Source of the DNA: UBA7692 sp964552715 | GTDB taxonomy: Bacteria > Bacteroidota > Bacteroidia > Chitinophagales > LD1 | Length of the DNA stretch: 30,650 nt | Reading direction: 5' to 3' | Assembly: GCA_964552715.1 (NCBI GenBank) | Contig: CAZKHZ010000011.1 | Location: forward strand, 1-30,650 | Part shown: in pieces, positions 14,008 through 22,865 of the stretch | Layout of the letters: each line of letters starts with the position of its first letter | Numbering within the stretch: position 1 is the first letter of the stretch | Notes under the pieces: generated by a model | Databases searched by the model: none | The model's input: only the letters and a program-made list of their open reading frames with translations | What the model was told of the DNA's origin: nothing | Program-made: the position numbers and the translations under genes

Positions 14008-15111
14008 TTAACCTGCCAGCGAAACGCCTATGAGCTTACCAATGCCAAAGGTTATTGCTGCAGCAGCTAATCCAAACAACACCTGACGAAATCCCGAGAA
14101 CCAAACATTTCTGCCTGTAAATAAGGTAATAGCTGCGCCTATCAGAAACAATCCAAAGGCACTACCTACAACGCTTAGTGTGATGGCTAATATTCCTTTA
14201 GTAAACATAAAGGGCAGCACAGGAATAATAGCTCCGATGGCAAAAAGAATAAAGGATGAAATTGCTGCTTCCATCGCAGAGCCTTGTAATTCCTCGGCAT
14301 TGATTCCAAGTTCTTCTTGTACCAATATTTGATGTGCATGTGTGGTATCTTTCATTATTTCCTCAGCCATTTCTTGCGCCTGTTGTTTGGGAATGCCTTT
14401 GCTCATATATATCAATGCCAGTTCACGCATTTCGCCAGCAGGATTTGTTTCAAGTTCTTCCATCTCTAAATCCATTTGATTCTTGTATAGCTCTTGAGAA
14501 CTTTTAACCGAAATCCATTCACCTAAAGCCATTGATAGCGCACCCGCCAACAAGCCTGCAACACCTGTCAGCAGCACTCCTTGTTGATATTGAGTAGCTC
14601 CTGCAATGCCCATAACCAAACTAAAATTTGAAACCAAGCCATCATTGCCACCCAATACTGCAGCACGAATTGCATTGCCACCCACAGAGCGATGCCGTTT
14701 TTCAAATTTAGAGAGTTGAGCACCTGTTACCTTATCACCTTGCTCTAAAATGGAACGTAGAATTTTTACGTGGTTTGTTTCCGAGCCGCTGATAGGCAAA
14801 TTGTTTTTATGCTTAGCATTAACGATTGCACCTGCAACACTCTTCTCCGTTTCCATCATCACACCAAGAATGTAATCATAGCCAAAAACCTTGCCAATTA
14901 TATTTAGTGTTTTTGCCCGCCAAGACGGTTTCAAAAATTCATCTATCGAAAGATTCTCCTTTTCGGCAAAAGCTACTGCATGGCTTTTTTCTATCTCACT
15001 CATCTGACTGAAAACATCTGACACTGTTGAATCTGATTCATTGTCGGCTAGTTTTTGATAGAGGTAAGAAGCATCCACTTCTGTCTGAATGTTATTACGT
15101 TGTTTTTTCAT
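14008..15111 (-). CDS. Ferritin-like / VIT1-CCC1 family membrane protein
   Basis: The protein is 367 residues. Residues 1 to about 140 look like a ferritin-like/rubrerythrin domain, with ExxH pairs at E41-H44 (EKSH) and E111-H114 (ETNH) and further candidate ligands E11, E87 and E89. Residues 145-367 are a VIT1/CCC1 transporter domain: IRAAVLGGNDGLVSNFSLVMG, GALSMALGEWISVKSS, a charged cytosolic metal-binding segment (MDLEMEELETNPAGEM), and three late membrane helices. Relatives such as MbfA export or sequester Fe(II) or Mn(II). It begins 1 bp after the CusB-like adaptor ends, so it is the last gene of the metal-efflux operon. The role is inferred as iron, manganese or another divalent-metal export across the inner membrane. 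Confidence 0.88.
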   Translation of the reverse strand: MKKQRNNIQTEVDASYLYQKLADNESDSTVSDVFSQMSEIEKSHAVAFAEKENLSIDEFLKPSWRAKTLNIIGKVFGYDYILGVMMETEKSVAGAIVNAKHKNNLPISGSETNHVKILRSILEQGDKVTGAQLSKFEKRHRSVGGNAIRAAVLGGNDGLVSNFSLVMGIAGATQYQQGVLLTGVAGLLAGALSMALGEWISVKSSQELYKNQMDLEMEELETNPAGEMRELALIYMSKGIPKQQAQEMAEEIMKDTTHAHQILVQEELGINAEELQGSAMEAAISSFILFAIGAIIPVLPFMFTKGILAITLSVVGSAFGLFLIGAAITLFTGRNVWFSGFRQVLFGLAAAAITFGIGKLIGVSLAG

Positions 15112-15112
15112 T

Positions 15113-16231
15113 TTATTCCTCTTTATTTTTGATAGACATTAATAAAGAATAAGCACCATTTGTAACAACCTGCTTTGCAGATAAATCATTGGCAGCAGTG
15201 ATTTCAGTAAATCCATTTGAATTTGCTCCGGCATTCACTTCTGTCATTTCAAATTGATTACCCGACTTATGAGTGAAGATATAGTCTTTACCTTCAAACT
15301 GAACTATAGCCACATCTGGCACAGCAAGCCCTGACGATGCTTTTACTTGCACATCAGCATTCATAAACATGCCTAAAACAAGCAATTTATCATACTGTTC
15401 AAAATGGCAATGCACCGTGACACTTTTGTTGCTCGAAAAATTTCTACCTATCAAAAGTATCGTACACACATATTTCTTTTCAGGTCTGTTAACTGTATAA
15501 GCAACTAACTTTTGACCAATAAAAAGCTTGTCAATATCTTTCTCAAAAACATTAAGTGCTAAATGAATATCTGATGGATTCACCAATTCAAATAGCACAT
15601 CAGTAGGGTTTACATACTTGCCGATATTTACAAACACTTCTGAAACATATCCATCAATGGTTGAAGGAATTGAAATACTTCGTGAAATATTTTCTTCGGT
15701 AAGTTTAGATGGATTTATTGCAATCAGTCGCAGTTTTTCGCCCAATGATTTTAGTTGAACTTTGAGTGAAGTATAATCTGATTGAGCTTGTTGCAAAACT
15801 TTGTCGCTGCTTGCCTGATTTTTATTCAACTCCGTTTGTCGCTCTAATTCCTTTTCTGCAAATAGCAGTTTTGCCTTAGTAGTAAGGTAATCTTGCTGCA
15901 GTTGAATGTATTGCTGGTCTTCCATCACAGCAATTGTTTCACCCTTTTGAATGTGCATGCCAGGCAACAACTTTGTTGACTTAATGTAACCGCCCAGTGG
16001 CACACTTACAGATACCATATTTTGTGGCGGCACATCAATTTTTCCATTCAATTTTAAAGTAGAGAAAATATTTCTCTGTTTTATTGTATCGGTCTGCAAG
16101 TCAATGCTTTTCAATTGCGATTCTGTTAACTCTACCACATTTTTATCAAGAGTTACTACTTTGGTATTGCTATTTTTATTGCTACATGATGCAAACAGAA
16201 AAGCAATAGCTATGATGATTATATTTTTCAT
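15113..16231 (-). CDS. RND efflux periplasmic adaptor lipoprotein (CusB/CzcB type)
   Basis: This 372-residue protein is the membrane-fusion component that couples the inner-membrane pump to the outer-membrane channel. A lipoprotein signal (IIIIAIAFLFASC) puts the lipid on C16. The lipoyl/barrel-sandwich halves are seen at VSVPLGGYIKSTKLLPGMHI and at ISIPSTIDGYVSEVFVNIGKYV, separated by a coiled hairpin (about residues 105-180, Gln/Lys/Leu-rich). A beta-barrel (SDIHLALNVFEKDIDKLFIG) and a membrane-proximal domain follow. The gene lies 7 bp after the pump gene and 1 bp before the VIT1-like gene. No extra His- or Met-rich metal-binding domain is evident. The family call is firm; the metal is not determined. 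Confidence 0.93.
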   Translation of the reverse strand: MKNIIIIAIAFLFASCSNKNSNTKVVTLDKNVVELTESQLKSIDLQTDTIKQRNIFSTLKLNGKIDVPPQNMVSVSVPLGGYIKSTKLLPGMHIQKGETIAVMEDQQYIQLQQDYLTTKAKLLFAEKELERQTELNKNQASSDKVLQQAQSDYTSLKVQLKSLGEKLRLIAINPSKLTEENISRSISIPSTIDGYVSEVFVNIGKYVNPTDVLFELVNPSDIHLALNVFEKDIDKLFIGQKLVAYTVNRPEKKYVCTILLIGRNFSSNKSVTVHCHFEQYDKLLVLGMFMNADVQVKASSGLAVPDVAIVQFEGKDYIFTHKSGNQFEMTEVNAGANSNGFTEITAANDLSAKQVVTNGAYSLLMSIKNKEE

Positions 16232-16238
16232 TTTTCAA

Positions 16239-19200
16239 TTATTGATTGTTGAGTGAATTGATTTCTATGATACTCTCGTTTAATTTTTTTACAACATCCA
16301 CATACTGGCTTTTAATTCCAATAGCGTTGTTCACTAATATTACCCAGTCGAGGTAATTAATTTCTCCGTTCTGTAATTGCTTGGTGGCTATTTCGATAAT
16401 TAAATCAGCATTGACGAGTGCATTGCTTTCGTAATAATTTGTTGTCAACAAATTTTTATTGAATACCTCAATTGCTTGCAAATACTCAGCTTTTACCTGC
16501 TGCAACTTACTTTTGTAATTGGTTTGCGCAATAAGCACATTCAGCTTTTCAGCCTGAATGCTTGCGCGCTGTGCCCCAAAAAACAATGGCACGCCAATTC
16601 CTGCCTGCCCCGACCGAAAGCGGGTATTGTGTTTGTAAGAAACATTATCTGCACCAACTCCATACATCGTCATATCATTATAACCTAGTAGTATATCAGG
16701 TAGTAACTTCTGCCTTTCTAATTTTAGCTTTGATGATGAAATGCGTTGCTGCTGCTCCATAAAAAGCAGTTGTGGATTTTTCAAAACCATATTTGTATCA
16801 AGCGCAGGAACGGTAGCCATTTTGAATGACATTGATTCTGGCACATAATAATTTTCGTTATTCAGCAGCCAACGTAATCGCAATTGCTGCATAGTAAAAT
16901 CATTAGCAATTTCTTGCAATTGTATAGCTATTTGCCCCCGTTGGGTTTCTGCTGTCGCTTTCTCCAAAATATTGCTTTCACCTTGCTTCAATCGAATGTA
17001 TGCTCGCGCAAGAAAGTTGCTAAAAATAGAGTCTGTTTGTTGAAGAATTTTTTGTTTCTCCAGCATGTACAACATGTTATTATAAACCGTTCGCACTTCT
17101 TTTTTAAGCGCATATTCTTTCCATGAAGTTTGTAGCATTCCTTCCTTCAAACTCTCATTGGCAACATTTCGCTGTGCCGCATACACAGTTGGAAAGCTGA
17201 TGCTCTGTGACACAAAAATCTTATTGTCAATGTAGGAAGAATTTATTTGACCATATTCTACACCAACATTTATGTGTGGAATATTCCATGCTGTTCCTCT
17301 TAGTTTTTTCAAGTATTCAGTATGCAATTTTTCACTGCGCAACGACAAATTATTTTGAAGTGCCGTGTCAATAGCAGCTTGTAAACTAATGGTTTGCTGA
17401 GCATTTATATCTTGAACAGAAATAAACATCAGCAGCGTAATAACTACTGCTATCCCTTTCTTTTTAAAAATGCCTTTTTCAAAAATGATGTAGAGAATAG
17501 GCAAAACATATAAAGTGAGAAACGTTGCTAGCATCAATCCTCCAATTACAACTGTGGCTAGTGGTCTTTGCACTTCTGCCCCCTCGCCATTGCTTAATGC
17601 CATGGGCAAAAAACCAAATGAGGCAACAAAAGCAGTCATTAGCACAGGACGCAATCTGATTTTTCCGCCCATCAAAACAATGCTCCGCAAATCAGTTAAC
17701 CCCTCTTCTTTTTGCCGATTGAATTCAGCAATTAATACAATACCATTTAGTACTGCAACACCAAAAAGCGCTATAAATCCAACACCTGCCGAGATGCTGA
17801 AAGGCATGCCACGTAATGCTAAAGCAAATATGCCGCCAATAGCTGAAAGCGGAATGGCAGTATAAATCAATAAGCCATATTTCACTGAGTTAAATGCGAA
17901 GTACAAGAGCATAAAAATCAATAACAGCGATACTGGAACAGCAATAGCTAAACGCGCTTTGGCATCATTCAAATTTTCAAATGCCCCTCCGTATGTAATG
18001 TAGTAGCCTGTTGGTAATTTAAAAGTAGCCGCAACTTTTTCTTGCAATTCCGTAACGGTTGTTTGCACATCTCTATCACGTACATTCAAGCCCACTATGA
18101 TTCTGCGATGGGCATTTTCGCGCTGTATCTGATTGATGCCATTTACAATGCTGATATCAGCCAAAGCACTTAGCGGGATTTGACTATTAATTGAAATTGG
18201 AATCAATAAATTTTGAACGTCTTGAATATTGTTTCTATCAGTATTGTTCAACCTTACAACAAGTTCAAATCGCCTTTCATCTTCATAAACAAAACCACTG
18301 CTTTGCCCTGCAAATGCAGTATTTACTGCTCTGTTTATATCTGCAATATTCACACCATATTGCGCTAGGGCATTTCTGTTGTAGTTGATTACTATCTGCG
18401 GCATTCCATTCATTGGTTCTACATAAATATTTTGTGAACCCTTAATTTGGTTGCAAAGCGAACCAAGTTGAGCTGCGTATTTCGAGAGTGTATCAATATT
18501 TTCGCCAAAGATTTTGCAAACCACATCTTGTCGCGCACCTGTCATCAATTCATTAAAACGCATGGCAACGGGGTATTGAAAAGAATAAGTTACTCCTGGA
18601 ATTGCTTCCAATTCCTTTGCCATTAGGGCAGCTAAATCATCATAGTTATCTGCACTTACCCACTCGCTTCTATCTTTTAGAATTATCATTAAATCGCTGG
18701 CATCAATTGGCATTGGGTCGGTAGGAATTTCACTACTGCCTGTTTTACCAACTACTTTTTCAATCTCTGGAAATTTTTTCAGCAATATTTTCTGACTTCT
18801 TAAAACAGCATCAGTAGAAGTTGCCAAACTGCTGCCGGGCAACACTCTTGTTTCTACCGCAAAGTCACCTTCGGGTAATGTTGGAATAAACTCGCCACCC
18901 ATAAATGACAAGGTAACAAGAGCTGCGATGAACATTGTAACAACAGATGCCAAAATAGTTTTAGGCAAATTCAATACGCGCTCTAATGAATGTTGATAAT
19001 AGTTTTCTATGCGCTCCATCATCCTATCAGAAAGTGTTTTTTTATGCGATATATTTTTTGATAGAAACAACGCACTCATCATTGGAATATAAGTGAGCGA
19101 AAGAATGAATGCGCCAATCAGCGCAAATGCAACTGTCTGCGCCATAGGTTTAAACATTTTACCTTCAATGCCTTGAAGCGAAAGAATTGGCAAGTAAACA

Positions 19201-20582
19201 ATCAGAATAATAACTTGCCCAAACACTGCGCTATTCATCATTTTTCCGGCAGAGGTTTGAACTTCATCGTCCATTTGCTTTTGCGAAAGTTTGTTTATTC
19301 CTATATAATTTTTCGAGTGAAAAAGGCGATGTAAAACAGCCTCTACAATAATTACAGCACCATCCACTATCAATCCAAAATCTAAGGCTCCTAAACTCAT
19401 CAAATTACCGCTTACACCAAATAGATTCATCAAGATAATAGCAAACAGCATGGCTAATGGAATCACCGATGCAACCAGTAATCCGGCTCTAAAATTTCCA
19501 AGAAACATTACCAATACAAATACTACAATCAGCGCACCTTCAAGCAGATTTTTACTTACTGTGCTAATGGAGTTTTTTACCATTTTAGTTCTATCCAAAA
19601 AAGGCTCTATCACTACACCTTTAGGTAATGTTTTTTGAATTTGTGCAATGCGCTCTTTTACTTTCACAATTACATCGTTACTGTTAGCGCCTTTCAGCAT
19701 CATCACCACTGCGCCAGCCACTTCACCTTCTCCATTATAGGTCATTGCTCCATATCGTGTTGCGCTGCCTATCTGCACCTCTGCCACATCGCGAATCATT
19801 AGTGGCATTCCATTGGGTAAATTTTTAACCACTATATTTTCTATATCTGCAATGCTGCCCACTAAACCTTCACTTCTGATGAATAAAATCGTAGGACCTT
19901 TCTCTATGTAGGCTCCGCCAGTATTTTGATTGTTACTTTCCAATGCAGTAAATACATCCTGCGTTGAAATGCCATTTGATAAAAGTTTTGATGGATTGAT
20001 AGCAACTACATATTGCTTCAAAAAGCCGCCAAAACTTGCCACATCTGCCACTCCTTGCACGCCCAATAGTTGTCTGCGCACCACCCAATCTTGAATGGTG
20101 CGTAATTCCATTGCATCATACTTTTGCTCATATCCCTTTTCGGGACGCACCACATACTGATAAATTTCGCCAAGCCCTGTGGTGATGGGTGCCATTTCGG
20201 GCAAACCGAACTCCTTTGGAATTTGTTGCTGTGCCTTTTGTAATCGCTCGGCTACTTGCTGCCTTGCCCAATACACATCAACATCATCACTAAAAACAAT
20301 AGTAACAACCGACAAACCAAAGCGGGAAAAACTTCTGATTTGTTTAAGCCCCGGAATGTTGCTGTTTGCCTGCTCTATGGGAAAGGTGATAAATCGTTCA
20401 ACATCAGGTGCGCCCAGCGCTGGTGATGTGGTGATAATTTGGACTTGATTATCAGTAATATCGGGCACTGCATCAATTGGTAGCTTGGTAACTTCATAAA
20501 CGCCATAGCCAATCAGTGCGATTACAAAAAGCCCTATGATGAGTTTATTCCCAATGGAAAACTCAATGATTTTATTCAACAT
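16239..20582 (-). CDS. CusA/CzcA heavy-metal RND pump fused to a TolC-like channel
   Basis: The protein is 1447 residues. Residues 1 to about 1035 are a complete heavy-metal RND pump: an opening VTKLPIDAVPDITDNQVQI, the HME-RND motif LGALDFGLIVDGAVIIVEA with D, D and E in the fourth membrane helix, the GARQDVVCKIFG porter segment, and a closing ATVVIGGLMLATFLTLYVLP. Residues about 1065-1447 are an outer-membrane factor (AIDTALQNNLSLRSE, long Gln/Leu-rich helices, GEINYLDWVILVNNAIG). At 1040-1061 the junction has KKK, about 14 hydrophobic residues and DINAQ, resembling a Sec signal peptide. This fusion exists in other Bacteroidota; the acidic triad favours Co/Zn/Cd-type or Cu/Ag substrates without deciding between them. 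It is the second gene of the operon. Confidence 0.94.
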   Translation of the reverse strand: MLNKIIEFSIGNKLIIGLFVIALIGYGVYEVTKLPIDAVPDITDNQVQIITTSPALGAPDVERFITFPIEQANSNIPGLKQIRSFSRFGLSVVTIVFSDDVDVYWARQQVAERLQKAQQQIPKEFGLPEMAPITTGLGEIYQYVVRPEKGYEQKYDAMELRTIQDWVVRRQLLGVQGVADVASFGGFLKQYVVAINPSKLLSNGISTQDVFTALESNNQNTGGAYIEKGPTILFIRSEGLVGSIADIENIVVKNLPNGMPLMIRDVAEVQIGSATRYGAMTYNGEGEVAGAVVMMLKGANSNDVIVKVKERIAQIQKTLPKGVVIEPFLDRTKMVKNSISTVSKNLLEGALIVVFVLVMFLGNFRAGLLVASVIPLAMLFAIILMNLFGVSGNLMSLGALDFGLIVDGAVIIVEAVLHRLFHSKNYIGINKLSQKQMDDEVQTSAGKMMNSAVFGQVIILIVYLPILSLQGIEGKMFKPMAQTVAFALIGAFILSLTYIPMMSALFLSKNISHKKTLSDRMMERIENYYQHSLERVLNLPKTILASVVTMFIAALVTLSFMGGEFIPTLPEGDFAVETRVLPGSSLATSTDAVLRSQKILLKKFPEIEKVVGKTGSSEIPTDPMPIDASDLMIILKDRSEWVSADNYDDLAALMAKELEAIPGVTYSFQYPVAMRFNELMTGARQDVVCKIFGENIDTLSKYAAQLGSLCNQIKGSQNIYVEPMNGMPQIVINYNRNALAQYGVNIADINRAVNTAFAGQSSGFVYEDERRFELVVRLNNTDRNNIQDVQNLLIPISINSQIPLSALADISIVNGINQIQRENAHRRIIVGLNVRDRDVQTTVTELQEKVAATFKLPTGYYITYGGAFENLNDAKARLAIAVPVSLLLIFMLLYFAFNSVKYGLLIYTAIPLSAIGGIFALALRGMPFSISAGVGFIALFGVAVLNGIVLIAEFNRQKEEGLTDLRSIVLMGGKIRLRPVLMTAFVASFGFLPMALSNGEGAEVQRPLATVVIGGLMLATFLTLYVLPILYIIFEKGIFKKKGIAVVITLLMFISVQDINAQQTISLQAAIDTALQNNLSLRSEKLHTEYLKKLRGTAWNIPHINVGVEYGQINSSYIDNKIFVSQSISFPTVYAAQRNVANESLKEGMLQTSWKEYALKKEVRTVYNNMLYMLEKQKILQQTDSIFSNFLARAYIRLKQGESNILEKATAETQRGQIAIQLQEIANDFTMQQLRLRWLLNNENYYVPESMSFKMATVPALDTNMVLKNPQLLFMEQQQRISSSKLKLERQKLLPDILLGYNDMTMYGVGADNVSYKHNTRFRSGQAGIGVPLFFGAQRASIQAEKLNVLIAQTNYKSKLQQVKAEYLQAIEVFNKNLLTTNYYESNALVNADLIIEIATKQLQNGEINYLDWVILVNNAIGIKSQYVDVVKKLNESIIEINSLNNQ

Positions 20583-20674
20583 AAAATGTTCAATTAATAA
20601 TTAGAAAAGGGAGTGCCACATGCAATACTGTTGCATTTAATCACGCGTGAAGCCTAGCACTTCACTCAAAAAAA
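20583..20674. promoter_or_regulatory. Intercistronic region with palindromes upstream of the pump gene
   Basis: Within 92 bp there are three dyads: ATGCAA (20620-20625) / TTGCAT (20631-20636), the perfect palindrome TCACGCGTGA (20641-20650), and GTGAAG (20647-20652) / CTTCAC (20660-20665), the last two overlapping. None has a T-run on the minus strand, so they are not plain terminators. They might be operators for a metal-responsive repressor, or RNA-processing hairpins between the first and second operon genes. Confidence 0.35.
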
Positions 20675-21058
20675 TTAACCGTGTTTGGGCGGCTGCCAAA
20701 TGGCGGCATGATGAGCCGAGGAATACAATCCGTCAACTACTGCACTGTGCTTATTGGATGAAGTTGGAAAAAGAATTACGCCAATTCTCGTTTCACAAAA
20801 ATGAAATACGCCAATACTTAAATTATTATTCGTGTCGTGGGTTTTAAAGGGAAGACGTTTGTCCTTATCATAATCAGAATCATCAACGTGATGTGCTACA
20901 TAGTGCATGTATAAAAAATCAGTGAGCGTCAAATCGCTTGCTAGATGCTTATGCTCAAAAAAATGATGCACCAGTATCGGCAACTTCAGCAACTGTTTAA
21001 CTTCTGTAGCAGAAATTAAATAGATGGCAACAAATAATATGGCGATGAATTTTTTCAA
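20675..21058 (-). CDS. His-rich secreted or anchored protein of the metal-efflux operon
   Basis: This 127-residue protein has an N-terminal hydrophobic segment (MKKFIAILFVAIYLISATEV) that looks like a signal peptide or anchor. The rest is rich in His and Asp: VHHFFEHKHLA, MHYVAHHVDDSDYDKDKRLPFKTHD split over residues 50-75, and SSAHHAAIWQPPKHG at the end. Proteins with this YxxHH...DxDY..D..LPFK layout accompany Cus/Czc-type operons in Bacteroidota. The His/Asp clusters suggest metal binding in the periplasm, perhaps as a sensor or chaperone; that is inference. It is the first gene of the run, 92 bp before the pump. No named domain was recognised. Confidence 0.75.
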   Translation of the reverse strand: MKKFIAILFVAIYLISATEVKQLLKLPILVHHFFEHKHLASDLTLTDFLYMHYVAHHVDDSDYDKDKRLPFKTHDTNNNLSIGVFHFCETRIGVILFPTSSNKHSAVVDGLYSSAHHAAIWQPPKHG

Positions 21059-21128
21059 CGAAGCGAAAGTAATCTATACGGGTGCTGAAAAACATGACTT
21101 AGCTCAATTAACAATCATTAAGCAAACA

Positions 21129-22226
21129 CTACTTCACCAACTTCAGCAATGTCTGTGATTTTAGTTTGGTTTCCTCCCATTCCTTTTCGCTCTCGCTGGC
21201 TTCGGTGATGCCGCAGCCAACGTGTAATACAATATTTTTGTTTTGCACTTCCATGCAGCGCAAGTTTACAAACAAATCTATTTTGTCATTCAGATTCACC
21301 GGACCTAAAAAGCCCGAGTAATAAGCCCTATTTTTCTTTTCGTGAAGGTTAATAAACTCAATTGCTTCTTGCTTTGGCAAGCCGCCCACTGCTGGTGTCG
21401 GATGCAAAGCTTCTACCAATTCCGTCCAGTAAAAGTGAGGAATATTTTCTATAACAAATGTAGTGCGCAAGTGCATAATATTTCCAGCCGCAACTGTTTC
21501 AGGTCCTATCAGCGTCAATTTCACTTGTGGATGCTTTTGAACAATCTCTTTGATGTAATTGCTCACAATCTCCTGCTCGCGTTTTTCCTTTTCGCCCCAA
21601 TTTATTTTGTCTTTCTTTCTGCCTTTGCTTGCCTGTGTTCCTGCAAGCGAATAAGTATTGAACACACCCTTTTCAAACCCTAGCAGTAATTCGGGCGAAG
21701 CGCCAATCCAAGTACCCATGCCTGGCAAAAAAACACAACTCACAAAACTCCATTCATATTGATTGCAAACCTTTTGAAAGAACTTTACGGGATGAAAATT
21801 ATCCGGCTTAGCAACCTTTATGGAACGCGCTGCTACAATCTTTTCAAAGTTCTCCTTCTTTATCTTTCGCTTAGCTCTTTCTACATAAAGCCTGAATGAT
21901 TTTTTCGACATCACCCTCACTTTTCGCTTTACAGTGTAACTTACATTATCAGGTGTGCTTTCATTCCACTCCACATCCTGCAACTTGCCAAAAAGTTCAG
22001 GCTTAATCAACACCATAGGCGTTTGTTCATCTGGCTGAAAAGGAGCTACTACAAATCCTTCTTCACTCAGTAAATCATTAAAATTCGAGACCACGTTCAA
22101 CTCCTTAGTGCGTTGCGCAATTACATAAATCGCTTCCTGTTGCGGCAGTTTGTAAAAAGCAAATGGAAATCCATTTGCCACACAATAATTAAAGATGGAA
22201 CTAAGCTTTGCTGATTGATTTTGCAC
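21129..22226 (-). CDS. Isochorismate synthase / chorismate-binding enzyme (MenF/EntC type)
   Basis: The enzyme most likely converts chorismate to isochorismate, the entry to menaquinone synthesis, the usual respiratory quinone of Bacteroidota. At 365 residues it fits MenF/EntC. The chorismate-binding domain fills the C-terminal 250 residues: GMGTWIGASPELLLGFEKG, YSLAGTQ, MHLRTTFVIENIP, LHPTPAVGGLPKQEAIEF, AYYSGFLGPVN and HVGCGITEASESEKEWEET, the last two being hallmark blocks. The start codon is GTG at 22224-22226, since no ATG is placed suitably. Anthranilate or aminodeoxychorismate synthase is less likely because the N-terminal TrpE/PabB domain is lacking. Neighbouring men genes are not in the window. 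Confidence 0.88.
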   Translation of the reverse strand: MQNQSAKLSSIFNYCVANGFPFAFYKLPQQEAIYVIAQRTKELNVVSNFNDLLSEEGFVVAPFQPDEQTPMVLIKPELFGKLQDVEWNESTPDNVSYTVKRKVRVMSKKSFRLYVERAKRKIKKENFEKIVAARSIKVAKPDNFHPVKFFQKVCNQYEWSFVSCVFLPGMGTWIGASPELLLGFEKGVFNTYSLAGTQASKGRKKDKINWGEKEKREQEIVSNYIKEIVQKHPQVKLTLIGPETVAAGNIMHLRTTFVIENIPHFYWTELVEALHPTPAVGGLPKQEAIEFINLHEKKNRAYYSGFLGPVNLNDKIDLFVNLRCMEVQNKNIVLHVGCGITEASESEKEWEETKLKSQTLLKLVK

Positions 22227-22257
22227 GCCACTAATTGAACGATAAATGGCAGTATTT

Positions 22258-22296
22258 CAAAACAAAAAAAGGCTGCTTCGTTAGAAACAGCCTTTT
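22258..22296 (-). terminator. Terminator for the L19 gene
   Basis: AAAAGGCTG (22267-22275) pairs with CAGCCTTTT (22288-22296); GAA/TTC extends the stem with one mismatch. On the minus strand the hairpin is followed by a long T-run. It lies 22 bp after the rplS stop codon. Confidence 0.88.
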
Positions 22297-22317
22297 ATAA
22301 GTATTTGTTGGGAATAA

Positions 22318-22692
22318 TTAAGCAGCTTTTTCTGCTACTGCACCACGCTTCTCTTGAATACGAGATGCTTTACCTTTACGGTCGCGTTGGTAGAACAATT
22401 TAGCCCTGCGCACTTTACCTGATTTGTTTACAGTGATGCTATCTACAAATGGTGAGCTAAGCGGAAAAATACGCTCAACACCAATACCACTCGACAATTT
22501 ACGAACAGTAAAAGATTTGGTTGTACCTTCTCCACGAACCTGAATCACATCACCACGAAACTCCTGAATACGCTCTTTTGCGCCCTCAGTAATTTTGTAT
22601 GAAACAGTAATGTTATCACCTGCTTTAAAGTCAGGATGTTTCTTTGCATCAGCAAAAAGTGTATCAGCAACTTCTTTCAATATCGGATTCAT
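22318..22692 (-). CDS. rplS: 50S ribosomal protein L19
   Basis: L19 sits at the interface of the 50S and 30S subunits. The 124-residue protein has the family blocks FKAGDNITVSYKITEG, RIQEFRGDVIQVRGEG, SFTVRKLSSGIGVERIFPL and the ending KVRRAKLFYQRDRKGKASRI. The normal length is about 115-125. It has a well-formed promoter upstream and a terminator directly downstream, so it appears to be a single-gene unit, apart from the usual trmD-rpsP cluster of many bacteria. Confidence 0.97.
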   Translation of the reverse strand: MNPILKEVADTLFADAKKHPDFKAGDNITVSYKITEGAKERIQEFRGDVIQVRGEGTTKSFTVRKLSSGIGVERIFPLSSPFVDSITVNKSGKVRRAKLFYQRDRKGKASRIQEKRGAVAEKAA

Positions 22693-22732
22693 AATATATT
22701 AGTTTTTGTCTTTATCCTTCAAAAAAGGAGCG

Positions 22733-22763
22733 CAAATATAGGATTTTGATTTATTAATGCAAT
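22733..22763 (-). promoter_or_regulatory. Bacteroidota-type promoter for rplS
   Basis: Read on the minus strand, ATTG (22760-22763) is followed after 19 bases by TATATTTG (22733-22740), a full TAnnTTTG match. The rplS start codon is 40 bases downstream. Confidence 0.6.
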
Positions 22764-22865
22764 ACACCCACTAATTCTTTTATTGAGTGGTTTTTATTCT
22801 TGGCGTATCGGCATCTGTCATTGGTCTTTCTGCTTCAGTCACCAATTATTTTATTTTCGCGCACC

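Noticed and set aside
22800..22865. Upstream TTG start for glyS
   Set aside because: The added 22 residues are hydrophobic and absent from the family; the ATG at 22866 begins the usual N-terminus.
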